13,226 nt of DNA from an uncultured Pseudomonas sp. (GTDB lineage Bacteria > Pseudomonadota > Gammaproteobacteria > Pseudomonadales > Pseudomonadaceae). The DNA lies in contig CALMID010000297.1 in NCBI GenBank assembly GCA_937863915.1, forward strand, positions 1 to 13,226, read 5' to 3'. This document shows positions 1-6,600 of this stretch, one piece after another; position 1 is the first letter of the stretch; each line of letters opens with the position of its first letter. The notes beneath the pieces were generated by a model. The model worked only from the letters and a program-made list of their open reading frames with translations. It was not told where the DNA came from and searched no databases. A program made the position numbers and the translations under genes.

Positions 1-744
1 GCGATTCAGCGGCTGCAGCGTTTTGAAGGGCTGGTCTGGGATATCGGTGATACCCGCCTGGAGTTGCAGGATCAGTGGGCCGTGCTCAGCTGGCAGCCAC
101 GCCTGCTGCCCTGGGTGCCACGGCAGGCGGTGGAAATGGCCCTGGGCGGCTGGCTGGCTTTTGGTGACTGGCTGAGTGAAGGACGGGCCAGGCCGCTGCG
201 TGTCGAGTTCCGCCATGCCGTGGATGAGGCCGCCTGCAGTGCGCTGCTGGGTTGTCCGGTACAAGGTAATGCCACGCGTCACGCCGTGATCTTTGCCCGC
301 GAGCTGCTGGAGCTGCCGCTGCGCGAAGCGGACCCGCATCTGCGCAGCCTGATGGATGCCCAGGGCGAAGTCTGCCTGGCCAATTACCGCCTGCACAGCA
401 ACCTGGCCAACGAGGTGCGTGCGGCACTCTGCACCGGTCTGGGGCAAGGTGACTGTTCGCTGGAAAGCACGGCGGAACGTTTGCAGCTCAGTCCACGCAT
501 GTTGCGTCGTCGCCTGAGCGAGGCCGGCCTGAGTCTGGCGGACCTGCTGGACGACGTGCGCCAGGATCTGGCGCTGCTGTACCTGCGTCATACCGACTGC
601 AGTCTTCTGGAAATTGCCTGTCTGCTCGGCTTTGCCGAACAGAGCTCCTTCTCCCGCGCCTTTCGCCGCTGGACCGGGCGTCCGCCGGCCGAGTATCGCC
701 GCGAACAGAGCCCGCAAAGCCCCGAAAAAGGGCACGGCGGGTAG
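1..744 (+). CDS. AraC-family transcriptional regulator (5' truncated by window)
   Basis: The reading frame is open from base 1 and ends at TAG (742-744), so 247 C-terminal residues are visible and the true start lies to the left. The last ~100 residues form the AraC/XylS DNA-binding domain: a first helix-turn-helix around visible residues 152-176 (SLESTAERLQLSPRMLRRRL) and a second around 201-228, with the family signature EIACLLGF...SSFSRAFRRWTGRPPAEYR. The upstream ~130 residues resemble the arabinose-binding-like N-terminal domain of the OruR/ArgR-type Pseudomonas regulators (about 330-345 aa in full), which sense a metabolite. The ligand and target genes cannot be read here, because the target is probably on the unseen left side. 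A strong terminator follows at 790-811. The family assignment is firm; the subfamily is an inference. Confidence 0.93.
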   Translation, partial: AIQRLQRFEGLVWDIGDTRLELQDQWAVLSWQPRLLPWVPRQAVEMALGGWLAFGDWLSEGRARPLRVEFRHAVDEAACSALLGCPVQGNATRHAVIFARELLELPLREADPHLRSLMDAQGEVCLANYRLHSNLANEVRAALCTGLGQGDCSLESTAERLQLSPRMLRRRLSEAGLSLADLLDDVRQDLALLYLRHTDCSLLEIACLLGFAEQSSFSRAFRRWTGRPPAEYRREQSPQSPEKGHGG

Positions 745-789
745 GCCTAGCAGAGACTTGTGCACAATCGCAAGGCATCTCTGCCGGGT

Positions 790-811
790 GCGGCAAAAAA
801 GCCGCTTTTTT
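790..811 (+). terminator. Rho-independent terminator of the araC-type gene
   Basis: The sequence GCGGC (790-794), an A6 loop (795-800), GCCGC (801-805) and T6 (806-811) forms a perfect 5-bp GC stem followed at once by a six-T tract. It lies 46 bases after the regulator's stop codon. On the opposite strand no T-tract follows the stem, so it should act only on rightward transcription. Confidence 0.9.
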
Positions 812-829
812 CCGGCGCTACCCCTGTTG

Positions 830-878
830 ACTTTTTAACTTATTGAAAAATAAAGACTTTTTATTGTGGTTAAAAAGT
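830..878. repeat. AT-rich nested inverted repeat
   Basis: ACTTTTTAAC (830-839) and its exact reverse complement GTTAAAAAGT (869-878) form 10-bp arms around 29 bases. Inside lies a second hairpin, AATAAA (849-854) / TTTATT (860-865), with a 5-base loop. GACTTTTTA also occurs twice in direct orientation (829-837 and 855-863). The block is about 75% A+T in an otherwise GC-rich window. It could be a cruciform-prone element, a protein-binding array, or part of an RNA; the sequence does not decide. Confidence 0.55.
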
Positions 879-945
879 AGTCAGTTTGACCGGGAGGCCC
901 ATTTCATCGGGGGTAGGCCGGGTTTTCACCTTCTTTCCCACAGAG

Positions 946-966
946 TTATCCACAGCTTCTGTGGAT
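946..966. promoter_or_regulatory. Consensus DnaA box within an 8-bp dyad
   Basis: TTATCCACA (946-954) is an exact match to the DnaA-box consensus TTATNCACA. It overlaps a perfect inverted repeat, ATCCACAG (948-955), CTT, CTGTGGAT (959-966), so a second inverted, degenerate box (TGTGGATTG, 960-968, 7/9 on the other strand) faces it. This could be a DnaA-binding site upstream of rmuC. A single 9-mer match can also arise by chance, so function is unproven. Confidence 0.4.
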
Positions 967-1100
967 TGTCCCGAGCGCTTGCTCAGAGCCCGCGAAACAG
1001 ACGCTTTGCACGGCCGTGCCAGCATTTGGCCAGCCTCTTTTGTCTTCTCGCCTGTCAAAAATTTCCTGGCAATTGCGCCGGGCAAGGAAAGGCGGCTGCG

Positions 1101-1106
1101 TATAAT
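1101..1106 (+). promoter_or_regulatory. Probable -10 element of the rmuC promoter
   Basis: TATAAT is a perfect sigma-70 -10 hexamer, 34 bases before the rmuC ATG. No good -35 hexamer lies at 16-19 bases; TTGCGC (1073-1078) is 22 bases away, which is too far. Transcription would begin near 1112-1114, giving a leader of about 22 bases that contains the GGGAGAA ribosome binding site (1122-1128). The poor -35 suggests a weak or activator-assisted promoter. Confidence 0.55.
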
Positions 1107-1134
1107 CGCCGCCATCTGATTGGGAGAACTGCGC

Positions 1135-2607
1135 ATGATCCTCGACCCCGCCAACCTGCTATTGGGCCTGCTGTTGGCCGCTGTGCCGCTGACCCTGTTG
1201 CTCTGGCGCCAGCATCGCCAGTTGCTGGAGCAGGGCGCCACCCTGGCTCTGCAGGAAGAGCGTCTGAGTACCGCCGTACTCGCCCGCGAAGGGCTGCAGG
1301 TGCAGCTGGAGCAGGCTCAGGCCGAGGCACGCCAGCAGAGTGAGCAGTTGGCGGCGCAGCAGGCCAGCGTTGCAGCCCTGCGCAAGGAGTGCGAGTTGCT
1401 CCAGCGCGAGAGCCAGCAACTGCGCCAGCAGGGGGAAACTCAGGAATCTGTGCGCCTGGCCCAGGAGGCCGAATTGCGGCGCCTGGAGGCCGAGCGGGCC
1501 GGCCTGAGTGCCGAGCTGCGCGAGCAGCAGGAGCATCAGCAGCAGCGCCTGAATGATCTGCAGGGCGCGCGCGACGAGCTGCGCGCGCAGTTCGCCGAGC
1601 TGGCCGGGAAGATCTTCGACGAGCGCGAGCAGCGCTTCGCCGAGACCAGCCAGCAGCGCCTGGGCCAGTTGCTCGATCCGCTCAAGGAGCGCATCCAGGC
1701 CTTCGAGAAGCGTGTCGACGAGAGCTACCAGCAGGAGGCGCGCGAGCGTTTCTCCCTGGGCAAGGAGCTGGAGCGTCTGCAGCAGCTCAACCAGCGCCTG
1801 GGCGATGAGGCGACCAACCTGACCCGCGCGCTCAAGGGCCAGAAGACCCAGGGCAACTGGGGCGAGCTGGTACTGGAGCGGGTGCTGGAGCAGGCCGGAC
1901 TGGAGAAGGGCCGCGAGTACGAAACCCAGGTCAGCCTCAAGGGCGCCGATGGCGAGCGCTTCCAGCCGGACGTGCTGATCCAGCTGCCGGGCGACAAGCA
2001 GGTGATTGTCGATGCCAAGGTCAGCCTCACCGCCTGGCAGCAATACATCGGTGCCGAGGATGAGTCGCTGCGCCAGCAGGCGCTGAAGCAGCATCTGCTG
2101 TCGCTGCGCAATCACCTCAAGGGCCTGTCCGGCAAGGACTACAAGCGCCTGGAAGGACTGCACAGTCTGGATTTCGTCCTGCTGTTCGTGCCCATCGAGG
2201 CCGCGTTCGCCGCCGCCCTGCAGGCCGATGCGGAGCTGTTCCAGGATGCCTTCGCGCAGCAGGTGGTGATCGTCAGCCCGACCACCCTGCTGGCTACCCT
2301 GCGGGTGATCGACAGCCTCTGGCGCCAGGAGCGGCAGAGCCAGAACGCCCGCGAGATCGCCGAGCGCGCCGGTCAGCTGTACGACAAGTTCGTCGCCTTC
2401 ATTGGCGATCTGGACGAGGTCGGCAGCCGCCTGCAGCAGCTGGACAAGGCCTACGCGGCGGCGCGCAACAAACTGGTGGAAGGGCGCGGCAATCTGGTCG
2501 GACGGGTGGAGAACCTCAAGCTGCTCGGCGCCCGGGCCAGCAAGGCGCTGCCCGGCGAGTGGCTGGAGCGCGCGGCGCTGCCGGTGGCCGAAACCGACAG
2601 CAACTGA
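1135..2607 (+). CDS. rmuC: DNA recombination protein RmuC
   Basis: The 490-aa product matches the RmuC family, which limits genome rearrangement at inverted repeats and is predicted to carry a PD-(D/E)xK-type nuclease fold. Residues ~5-24 form a single N-terminal membrane anchor, residues ~25-200 are a Gln/Glu/Arg-rich coiled coil, and the RmuC domain runs ~205-470. Family landmarks include KTQGNWGELVLERVLEQAGL (237-256), the putative active-site residues P278-D279 and D293-x-K295 (QPDV...VDAKVSL), and DFVLLFVPIEAAF. I chose the ATG at 1135 because GGGAGAA (1122-1128) precedes it at good spacing; the in-frame TTG at 1120 would overlap that site. The stop lies 6 bases from the stop of the convergent hydrolase, with no terminator between. 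Assignment is firm. Confidence 0.96.
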   Translation: MILDPANLLLGLLLAAVPLTLLLWRQHRQLLEQGATLALQEERLSTAVLAREGLQVQLEQAQAEARQQSEQLAAQQASVAALRKECELLQRESQQLRQQGETQESVRLAQEAELRRLEAERAGLSAELREQQEHQQQRLNDLQGARDELRAQFAELAGKIFDEREQRFAETSQQRLGQLLDPLKERIQAFEKRVDESYQQEARERFSLGKELERLQQLNQRLGDEATNLTRALKGQKTQGNWGELVLERVLEQAGLEKGREYETQVSLKGADGERFQPDVLIQLPGDKQVIVDAKVSLTAWQQYIGAEDESLRQQALKQHLLSLRNHLKGLSGKDYKRLEGLHSLDFVLLFVPIEAAFAAALQADAELFQDAFAQQVVIVSPTTLLATLRVIDSLWRQERQSQNAREIAERAGQLYDKFVAFIGDLDEVGSRLQQLDKAYAAARNKLVEGRGNLVGRVENLKLLGARASKALPGEWLERAALPVAETDSN

Positions 2608-2613
2608 GCGACC

Positions 2614-3519
2614 TCAGGCGGATTGCGCCAGTGGCGTGCGCGACTGCTGGCGGGCCAGGTAGTCGAGGATCAGGCGGGCCATGCTGTTGGCTTCCACCAG
2701 CAGTTGCCAGTGGCCGGCCGGCAATTCATGGCGCTCCAGCTTATCCACCCAGCGCGGCAGGTCATCGAGCAGTTGCGGGCGGACGAACATATCCTTCTGT
2801 GCCACCAGCAGGTGCACGGGAACGCGGGTATGGCGTTGCTGCGGACGTAGCAGGCGTTCGATGAAGTTGGCCCGATACAGGGCAATGCCGCGGCAGGCAT
2901 TGCCCAGCTGATCCGGATCAGTGGCCGGTCGGTAGCCTTCCAGCGCACCGATCAGGGCATTCCAGTGCCTGGCCATGCCGGCGCGCCAGCTCCATTCGGG
3001 GATTTTCGGCAGCTGGAAGAAGGCGATATAGCCCGAGTGCAGCAACTGGCTGATGGCCTGCCACCACAGGCGCGGGCTGCGACTGGCGAAGCAGCGGCGC
3101 AGCCAGAAGCTGGCATGGTCCAGGCACGGGCCGGAGAGGCTGGTGAACGAGGCGAACAGCTGTTCCATGCCTTCGGCGCAGATGGCTTCCCAGCTCTGGA
3201 TGGAACCCCAGTCGTGGGCGATCAGGTGCACCGGCTGACCCTGGCCGACGGCACGGGCCACGGCGCGCAGGTCGTTGGCCAGGTGCGCCAGGCGATAGTC
3301 GCTTACGGCGCCAGGGTGCGAGGACTGGCCGCTGCCACGCACGTCATAGGCCACCACCTGATAATGCGGGCTCAGGCGCTCGATCAGCGGCAGCCAGGTG
3401 TGGTGACTGTCCGGGTAGCCGTGCACCAACAGCAGCACCGGGCCGCTGCTGCGGCCCCAGCGGTAGCAGGCCAGGCGCACACCATCGCCGTCGACGAAAA
3501 AGCGGGTAGGGGTAGACAT
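2614..3519 (-). CDS. Alpha/beta-fold hydrolase, epoxide-hydrolase type
   Basis: This 301-aa protein has the alpha/beta-hydrolase core with the epoxide hydrolase signatures. HGYP (33-36) is the oxyanion-hole motif. HDWGS puts an aspartate (D103) at the nucleophile position, as in epoxide hydrolases and haloalkane dehalogenases rather than serine esterases. D243 (QKDMF) and H270 (AGHW) complete a plausible triad. The cap region (~135-230) has tyrosines (Y164, Y196, Y215) that could polarise an epoxide oxygen. No signal peptide is seen, so it is probably cytoplasmic. The start at 3519 is preceded on its strand by GAGGAAACAGC, a good ribosome binding site; the longer in-frame start at 3642 would cross the divergent promoter region. 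It is divergent from a MerR regulator (128-base gap), which suggests inducible detoxification or catabolism. The substrate is unknown, and a dehalogenase activity cannot be excluded. Confidence 0.88.
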   Translation of the reverse strand: MSTPTRFFVDGDGVRLACYRWGRSSGPVLLLVHGYPDSHHTWLPLIERLSPHYQVVAYDVRGSGQSSHPGAVSDYRLAHLANDLRAVARAVGQGQPVHLIAHDWGSIQSWEAICAEGMEQLFASFTSLSGPCLDHASFWLRRCFASRSPRLWWQAISQLLHSGYIAFFQLPKIPEWSWRAGMARHWNALIGALEGYRPATDPDQLGNACRGIALYRANFIERLLRPQQRHTRVPVHLLVAQKDMFVRPQLLDDLPRWVDKLERHELPAGHWQLLVEANSMARLILDYLARQQSRTPLAQSA

Positions 3520-3568
3520 GCTGTTTCCTCGGCAGGGAAAACCCGAGTCTGCCTGTGGCTGGCGTGGG

Positions 3569-3591
3569 CCCGACACCGGCGCAAAGTCGGG
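3569..3591. promoter_or_regulatory. Candidate operator dyad between hydrolase and merR genes
   Basis: CCCGAC (3569-3574) and GTCGGG (3586-3591) are perfect 6-bp inverted arms separated by 11 bases, near the middle of the 128-base divergent gap. MerR-family proteins bind dyads of this general size, so this is the best operator candidate, but it is GC-rich and could be chance. Confidence 0.3.
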
Positions 3592-3609
3592 TGCGCTGGC
3601 GAGGTGCGA

Positions 3610-3639
3610 TTGTTGGCGGGGCGACGACGCGGCTATCAT
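3610..3639 (+). promoter_or_regulatory. Possible sigma-70 promoter of the merR-type gene
   Basis: TTGTTG (3610-3615) and TATCAT (3634-3639, 5/6 to TATAAT) are 18 bases apart. Transcription would start about 7 bases beyond, near 3645-3647, practically at the ATG (3648). That fits the absence of a ribosome binding site before this gene. Confidence 0.4.
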
Positions 3640-3647
3640 CACGCCCC

Positions 3648-4469
3648 ATGAACAGTCCTACCCAGCTACTGCAGCGTCTGCTTGGCCGCCTGCCGTCGGT
3701 GCCCGACGAGCGCGAATACAGCGTCGACGAACTGGCCCAGGCCGGCGAAACCACCGTGCGCAACGTGCGTGCCTATCAGGACAAGGGCCTCCTGCCGCCA
3801 CCTGAAAGGCGTGGGCGGGTCGGTGTCTATCGCGGTGAGCACCTGGCGCGGCTGCGCCTGATCGGTCAGCTGCTGGAGCGCGGCTACACCATTGCCAGCA
3901 TCCGCGAGCTGTTCGATGCCTGGGAGAAAGGCCAGGGCCTGGCCCACGTGCTGGGGCTGGATGAGGCCATCCGTGGCACGGCGCAGCCGGAGGTCGTCGC
4001 CACCCTGGGTTTCGACGAGCTGCAGGCGATCTTCGGCGAGGCGCTGGACGACGAGATCATCGACCGCAGCACCGAGCTGGAACTGCTGGAGTTCGCCGGT
4101 GATCATCTCAGGGTCAACAGCCCGCGCCTGTTCGCCGCCGGCGTGCAACTGCACCAGGCCGGTCTGCCGCTGACGGCGTTGCTGGACGAGCTGATCGCCA
4201 TTCGCGGCCATGTCGAGCAGCTGTCGACGGGCATCGTCCAGCTGATCGTCGCTAACCTGGTCAATCCGCTGCTGACTTCCTCCTTGCCCCGGGTGGACGA
4301 GCTGGAAGGCCTGAGCCGGCAGATTCACGCGCTGCGCCCGCTGGTCGAACAGGTGGTCGAGGCGGAACTGGCCCGCGCCCTGCCGCTGGTGGCTGAGCGC
4401 GAGCTGAGCGGGCGGGTGCAGCAGTTGCTCGAAGGTTTCCTGCAGCCGGTCAGGCCCACAGCAGACTGA
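3648..4469 (+). CDS. MerR-family transcriptional regulator
   Basis: The 273-aa product has a MerR winged helix-turn-helix at residues ~23-92: YSVDELAQAGETTVRNVRAY (helix-turn-helix), then the wing and dimerisation helix (GLLPPPERRGRVGVYRGEHL, then LRLIGQLLERGYTIASIREL). The long C-terminal part (~95-273) is all-helical and lacks the paired cysteines of metal-sensing MerR proteins, so an organic effector is more likely. ATG 3648 begins the conserved region; an in-frame ATG at 3555 would add 31 residues of low-complexity composition that lie over the divergent promoter. No Shine-Dalgarno is visible before 3648, and a -10-like TATCAT ends only 8 bases upstream. The divergent hydrolase is the likely target, with autoregulation possible. 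The 3' end overlaps the convergent mgtC-like gene by 20 bases. Confidence 0.92.
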   Translation: MNSPTQLLQRLLGRLPSVPDEREYSVDELAQAGETTVRNVRAYQDKGLLPPPERRGRVGVYRGEHLARLRLIGQLLERGYTIASIRELFDAWEKGQGLAHVLGLDEAIRGTAQPEVVATLGFDELQAIFGEALDDEIIDRSTELELLEFAGDHLRVNSPRLFAAGVQLHQAGLPLTALLDELIAIRGHVEQLSTGIVQLIVANLVNPLLTSSLPRVDELEGLSRQIHALRPLVEQVVEAELARALPLVAERELSGRVQQLLEGFLQPVRPTAD

Positions 4470-5706
4470 GCGCAGCCAGCACCAGGCCGGCGGCCATCAC
4501 CGGCAGGGTGCGCCAGGCCAGGGCGCGACCACCGATCAGGGCGATCAGCCCACCCTTGACCAGGCTGTTGCTCAGCGCCGCGAGAAAGATGCCCTGCACG
4601 GCCACCTCGGCGGCCAGCTCGTGGCGGGCATTGCGCGCCAGGGTCAGGGTGATCGCATCGACATCGCTCAGCCCCGACAGCAGCGACACCAGATACACCC
4701 CCACATCGCCGAAGCCCCGGCGGGCGGCTTCCACCAGAAACAGGATGACCACCAGTAGGGCGGCAAAGCGCAGCGCAGGGCCCAGCTCGAAGGGGTTTTT
4801 CAGCGGCGGTTCGGCGTTGTTTTCCAGTTCGTTGCCGGCCTGGCGGAACAGCAGCAGGGCGCCCAGGGCATAGACCAGGGCGGCGATGCCCAGCGGCCAG
4901 CTGAGCTGAGCGAGCAGGGCCGGGTTGAGCAGGCCGACCGCCAGCAGGATGCGCGGAAACATCAGCGCCGAGGTGGCCAGCAGGCTGGCACTGAGCAGTG
5001 CCTGCAGGCGTTTGCCGTCGTGCAGGCGGGCCAGGGTGATGGTCATGGCGGTGGACGACACCAGACCGCCGAGCAGGGCGGTGACCAGCAGGCCATAGCG
5101 TGCGCCGATCAGGCGGATGGCGATGTAGGCCGCAAAGCCGATACCGGCGATCAGCACCACCATCCACCAGGTGGCGTAGGGGTTGAAGGCCTCCCAGGGA
5201 CCGAAGCCCTGGTTGGGCAGCACCGGCAGCAGCACCACGGAGATGAACAACAGCTTCAGTGCGCCGGACAGCTCATCCGCGCTGAGGCGACGCAGGCCCT
5301 GATGCAGCGGCTCCTTGAGACTGAGCAGAAGAGCGATCACCACGGCACAGCCGGCGGCCAGGGTGCGCTGGTCGTTCATCGCCAGGCCGCCGAGCAGAAA
5401 GGTCGAGAGCAGGGCGAATTCGCTGGTCAGCGACAGGTCACCAACCTTGCGTTGCTCGCCCAGGTAGCGGGCGATGACCAGCAAACCGAAGATCACGAGA
5501 CTGGCGCCCCAGGCAAGCAGTCCCAGTTGTTGGCCGAGCAGCGCCGCCAGACCACCGAGCAGGCCGGCCAGGCCGAAGGTGCGGATGCCGGCGATCAGGC
5601 GGGCATCCTCGGTGGCGCGGGCACTCCAGCCACGTTCGGTGCCGATCAGCAGGCCGACACCCAGGGCCGTGGCGAGGTTGAGCAACTGGTCGTGGAACAG
5701 GGGCAT
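4450..5706 (-). CDS. MgtC/SapB and DUF4010 family inner-membrane protein
   Basis: This 418-aa, very hydrophobic protein has an MgtC/SapB-type N-terminal domain (~1-140) with the motif LGVGLLIGTERGWSAR near residues 15-30, followed by a DUF4010 domain (~180-415). I count roughly 11-13 membrane segments. Two related motifs, GLVSSTAMTITLAR (214-227) and GLSDVDAITLTLAR (345-358), suggest an internal duplication in the C-terminal half. The family's activity is not established: MgtC relatives affect Mg2+ homeostasis and ATP synthase, while DUF4010 is uncharacterised. ATG 5706 is supported by AAGGA seven bases upstream on its strand; the in-frame start at 5829 would run into the pirin gene. The pirin gene lies 88 bases upstream on the same strand with no obvious terminator between, so read-through is possible. 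Its last 20 bases overlap merR. Confidence 0.9.
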   Translation of the reverse strand: MPLFHDQLLNLATALGVGLLIGTERGWSARATEDARLIAGIRTFGLAGLLGGLAALLGQQLGLLAWGASLVIFGLLVIARYLGEQRKVGDLSLTSEFALLSTFLLGGLAMNDQRTLAAGCAVVIALLLSLKEPLHQGLRRLSADELSGALKLLFISVVLLPVLPNQGFGPWEAFNPYATWWMVVLIAGIGFAAYIAIRLIGARYGLLVTALLGGLVSSTAMTITLARLHDGKRLQALLSASLLATSALMFPRILLAVGLLNPALLAQLSWPLGIAALVYALGALLLFRQAGNELENNAEPPLKNPFELGPALRFAALLVVILFLVEAARRGFGDVGVYLVSLLSGLSDVDAITLTLARNARHELAAEVAVQGIFLAALSNSLVKGGLIALIGGRALAWRTLPVMAAGLVLAALSLLWA

Positions 5707-5794
5707 GCAGGCATCCTTGAGCGGTGGGGCATGCAGGGAAGTGTAACGGCCCCGGTCCGCTCCTGCCTGCCGTGCATCAAGGCCTGCGGCGATT

Positions 5795-6493
5795 TCAGGC
5801 CACGTCGACCAGCACCACTTCGCTGTCATCCAGGGCTTCTATCAGCAACTCCGACTCGCCGCTGACGGCGACGCCATCGCGCTCCTGAGCGAGCACGCCA
5901 TTGACCCGGATACTGCCGCCACAGGCCACCAGATAGGCCTTGCGTCCCTCGCTCAGACTGTAGCGGCACTGCTGGCCGGCCGGCAGGGTGGCCGCGGCCA
6001 GGCGGGCATCGGCACGGATCGGCAGTGCTTCATGGTCGTCGGCAAAACCGCTGGCCAGGACCACGAACTGCCCGGCACGTTCGCCTCTGGGGAAGGGCTT
6101 GCTGCCCCAGCTCGGCTCGCCGCCGCGCTGTTCGGGAATGATCCAGATCTGGAAGATCTTCGTGGTGACTCGCTCACGGTTGTATTCGGCATGGCGGATG
6201 CCGCGGCCGGCACTCATCACCTGCACATCACCGGCTTCGGTGCGGCCCTGGTTGCCCAGGTGGTCCTGGTGCGTGATGGCGCCTTCGCGCACATAGGTGA
6301 TGATTTCCATGTCGCTGTGCGGGTGCGGCGGGAAGCCCGTGCCGGCGGCAATTTCATCATCGTTCCACACGCGCAGGTGCCCCCAGTGCACCCGTGCCGG
6401 GTCGTGGTAGTCGGCGAAGGAAAAGTGGTGCCGGGCATTCAGCCAGCCGTGATCGGCATGGCCAAGGCTGGCAAAGGGGCGGACTTCGATCAT
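5795..6493 (-). CDS. Pirin-family bicupin protein
   Basis: The 232-aa product is a pirin/YhhW-type bicupin. The N-terminal cupin carries the metal ligands H57, H59, H101 and E103, read from PPHPHSDMEIITYVREG and GRGIRHAEYN; this is the same spacing as in bacterial pirins with quercetin 2,3-dioxygenase activity. The C-terminal cupin (~140-232) is degenerate, as usual. Bacterial pirins have also been linked to oxidative stress and pyruvate metabolism, so the true substrate is uncertain. I prefer ATG 6493 over ATG 6499: GTGGAG abuts 6499 but lies at a usable 6-base distance from 6493. Directly upstream of that site is a GC hairpin (6508-6523). Longer frame extensions run into the end of mxtR and are spurious. 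Confidence 0.93.
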   Translation of the reverse strand: MIEVRPFASLGHADHGWLNARHHFSFADYHDPARVHWGHLRVWNDDEIAAGTGFPPHPHSDMEIITYVREGAITHQDHLGNQGRTEAGDVQVMSAGRGIRHAEYNRERVTTKIFQIWIIPEQRGGEPSWGSKPFPRGERAGQFVVLASGFADDHEALPIRADARLAAATLPAGQQCRYSLSEGRKAYLVACGGSIRVNGVLAQERDGVAVSGESELLIEALDDSEVVLVDVA

Positions 6494-6507
6494 GGTCATC
6501 TCTCCAC

Positions 6508-6523
6508 GGCCCCGGCAGGGGCC
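6508..6523 (-). promoter_or_regulatory. GC-only hairpin abutting the pirin ribosome binding site
   Basis: On the minus strand GGCCCC, TGCC and GGGGCC form a perfect 6-bp all-GC stem with a 4-base loop, followed immediately by GTGGAG and then the pirin start. No T-tract follows, so it is not a terminator. It lies in the 5' leader if transcription starts upstream of it, and could affect ribosome access or mRNA stability. Confidence 0.5.
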
Positions 6524-6560
6524 TCGTTGGGAGCGATCATCTATCCGGTTTGGTCGATTT

Positions 6561-6579
6561 AAAAGCGCAAAAATTGCAC
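6561..6579 (-). terminator. Weak intrinsic terminator after mxtR
   Basis: Read on the minus strand, GUGCAA (6579-6574), UUU and UUGCGC (6570-6565) form a 6-bp stem with one G-U pair, followed by UUUU (6564-6561). It begins 22 bases after the mxtR stop. A wider inverted repeat, TCGATT (6554-6559) / AATCGA (6586-6591), encloses it. The T-tract is short, so some read-through into the pirin gene is plausible. Confidence 0.45.
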
Positions 6580-6600
6580 GAATTGAATCGATGGGTTCGA

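Larger units (their letters stand above)
745..1134. other. Long structured intergenic region between the AraC-type gene and rmuC
   Basis: About 390 bases carry no credible gene: the short frames here lack ribosome binding sites and protein-like composition. In order it holds: a 7-bp inverted repeat (750-756/778-784) enclosing a perfect 10-bp palindrome, TTGTGCACAA (758-767); the intrinsic terminator (790-811); a block of about 75% A+T (826-890) with a 10-bp inverted repeat; a consensus DnaA box inside an 8-bp dyad (946-966); and a TATAAT hexamer just before rmuC (1101-1106). Such structural density is unusual beside the tight spacing elsewhere in the window. A small RNA gene is possible, but I cannot define its ends. 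Confidence 0.6.

Noticed and set aside
826..968. Chromosomal replication origin (oriC)
   Set aside because: Only one exact DnaA box is present, and no dnaA, dnaN, rpmH or gidA genes are nearby. A DnaA-binding regulatory site is the most that can be argued.
2608..2613. Bidirectional terminator between rmuC and the hydrolase
   Set aside because: The gap is six bases with no stem or T-tract there.
5020..5865. 281-codon plus-strand frame opposite the MgtC/DUF4010 gene
   Set aside because: It is a shadow frame, low-complexity and rich in Gln and Gly, over a convincing membrane-protein gene.
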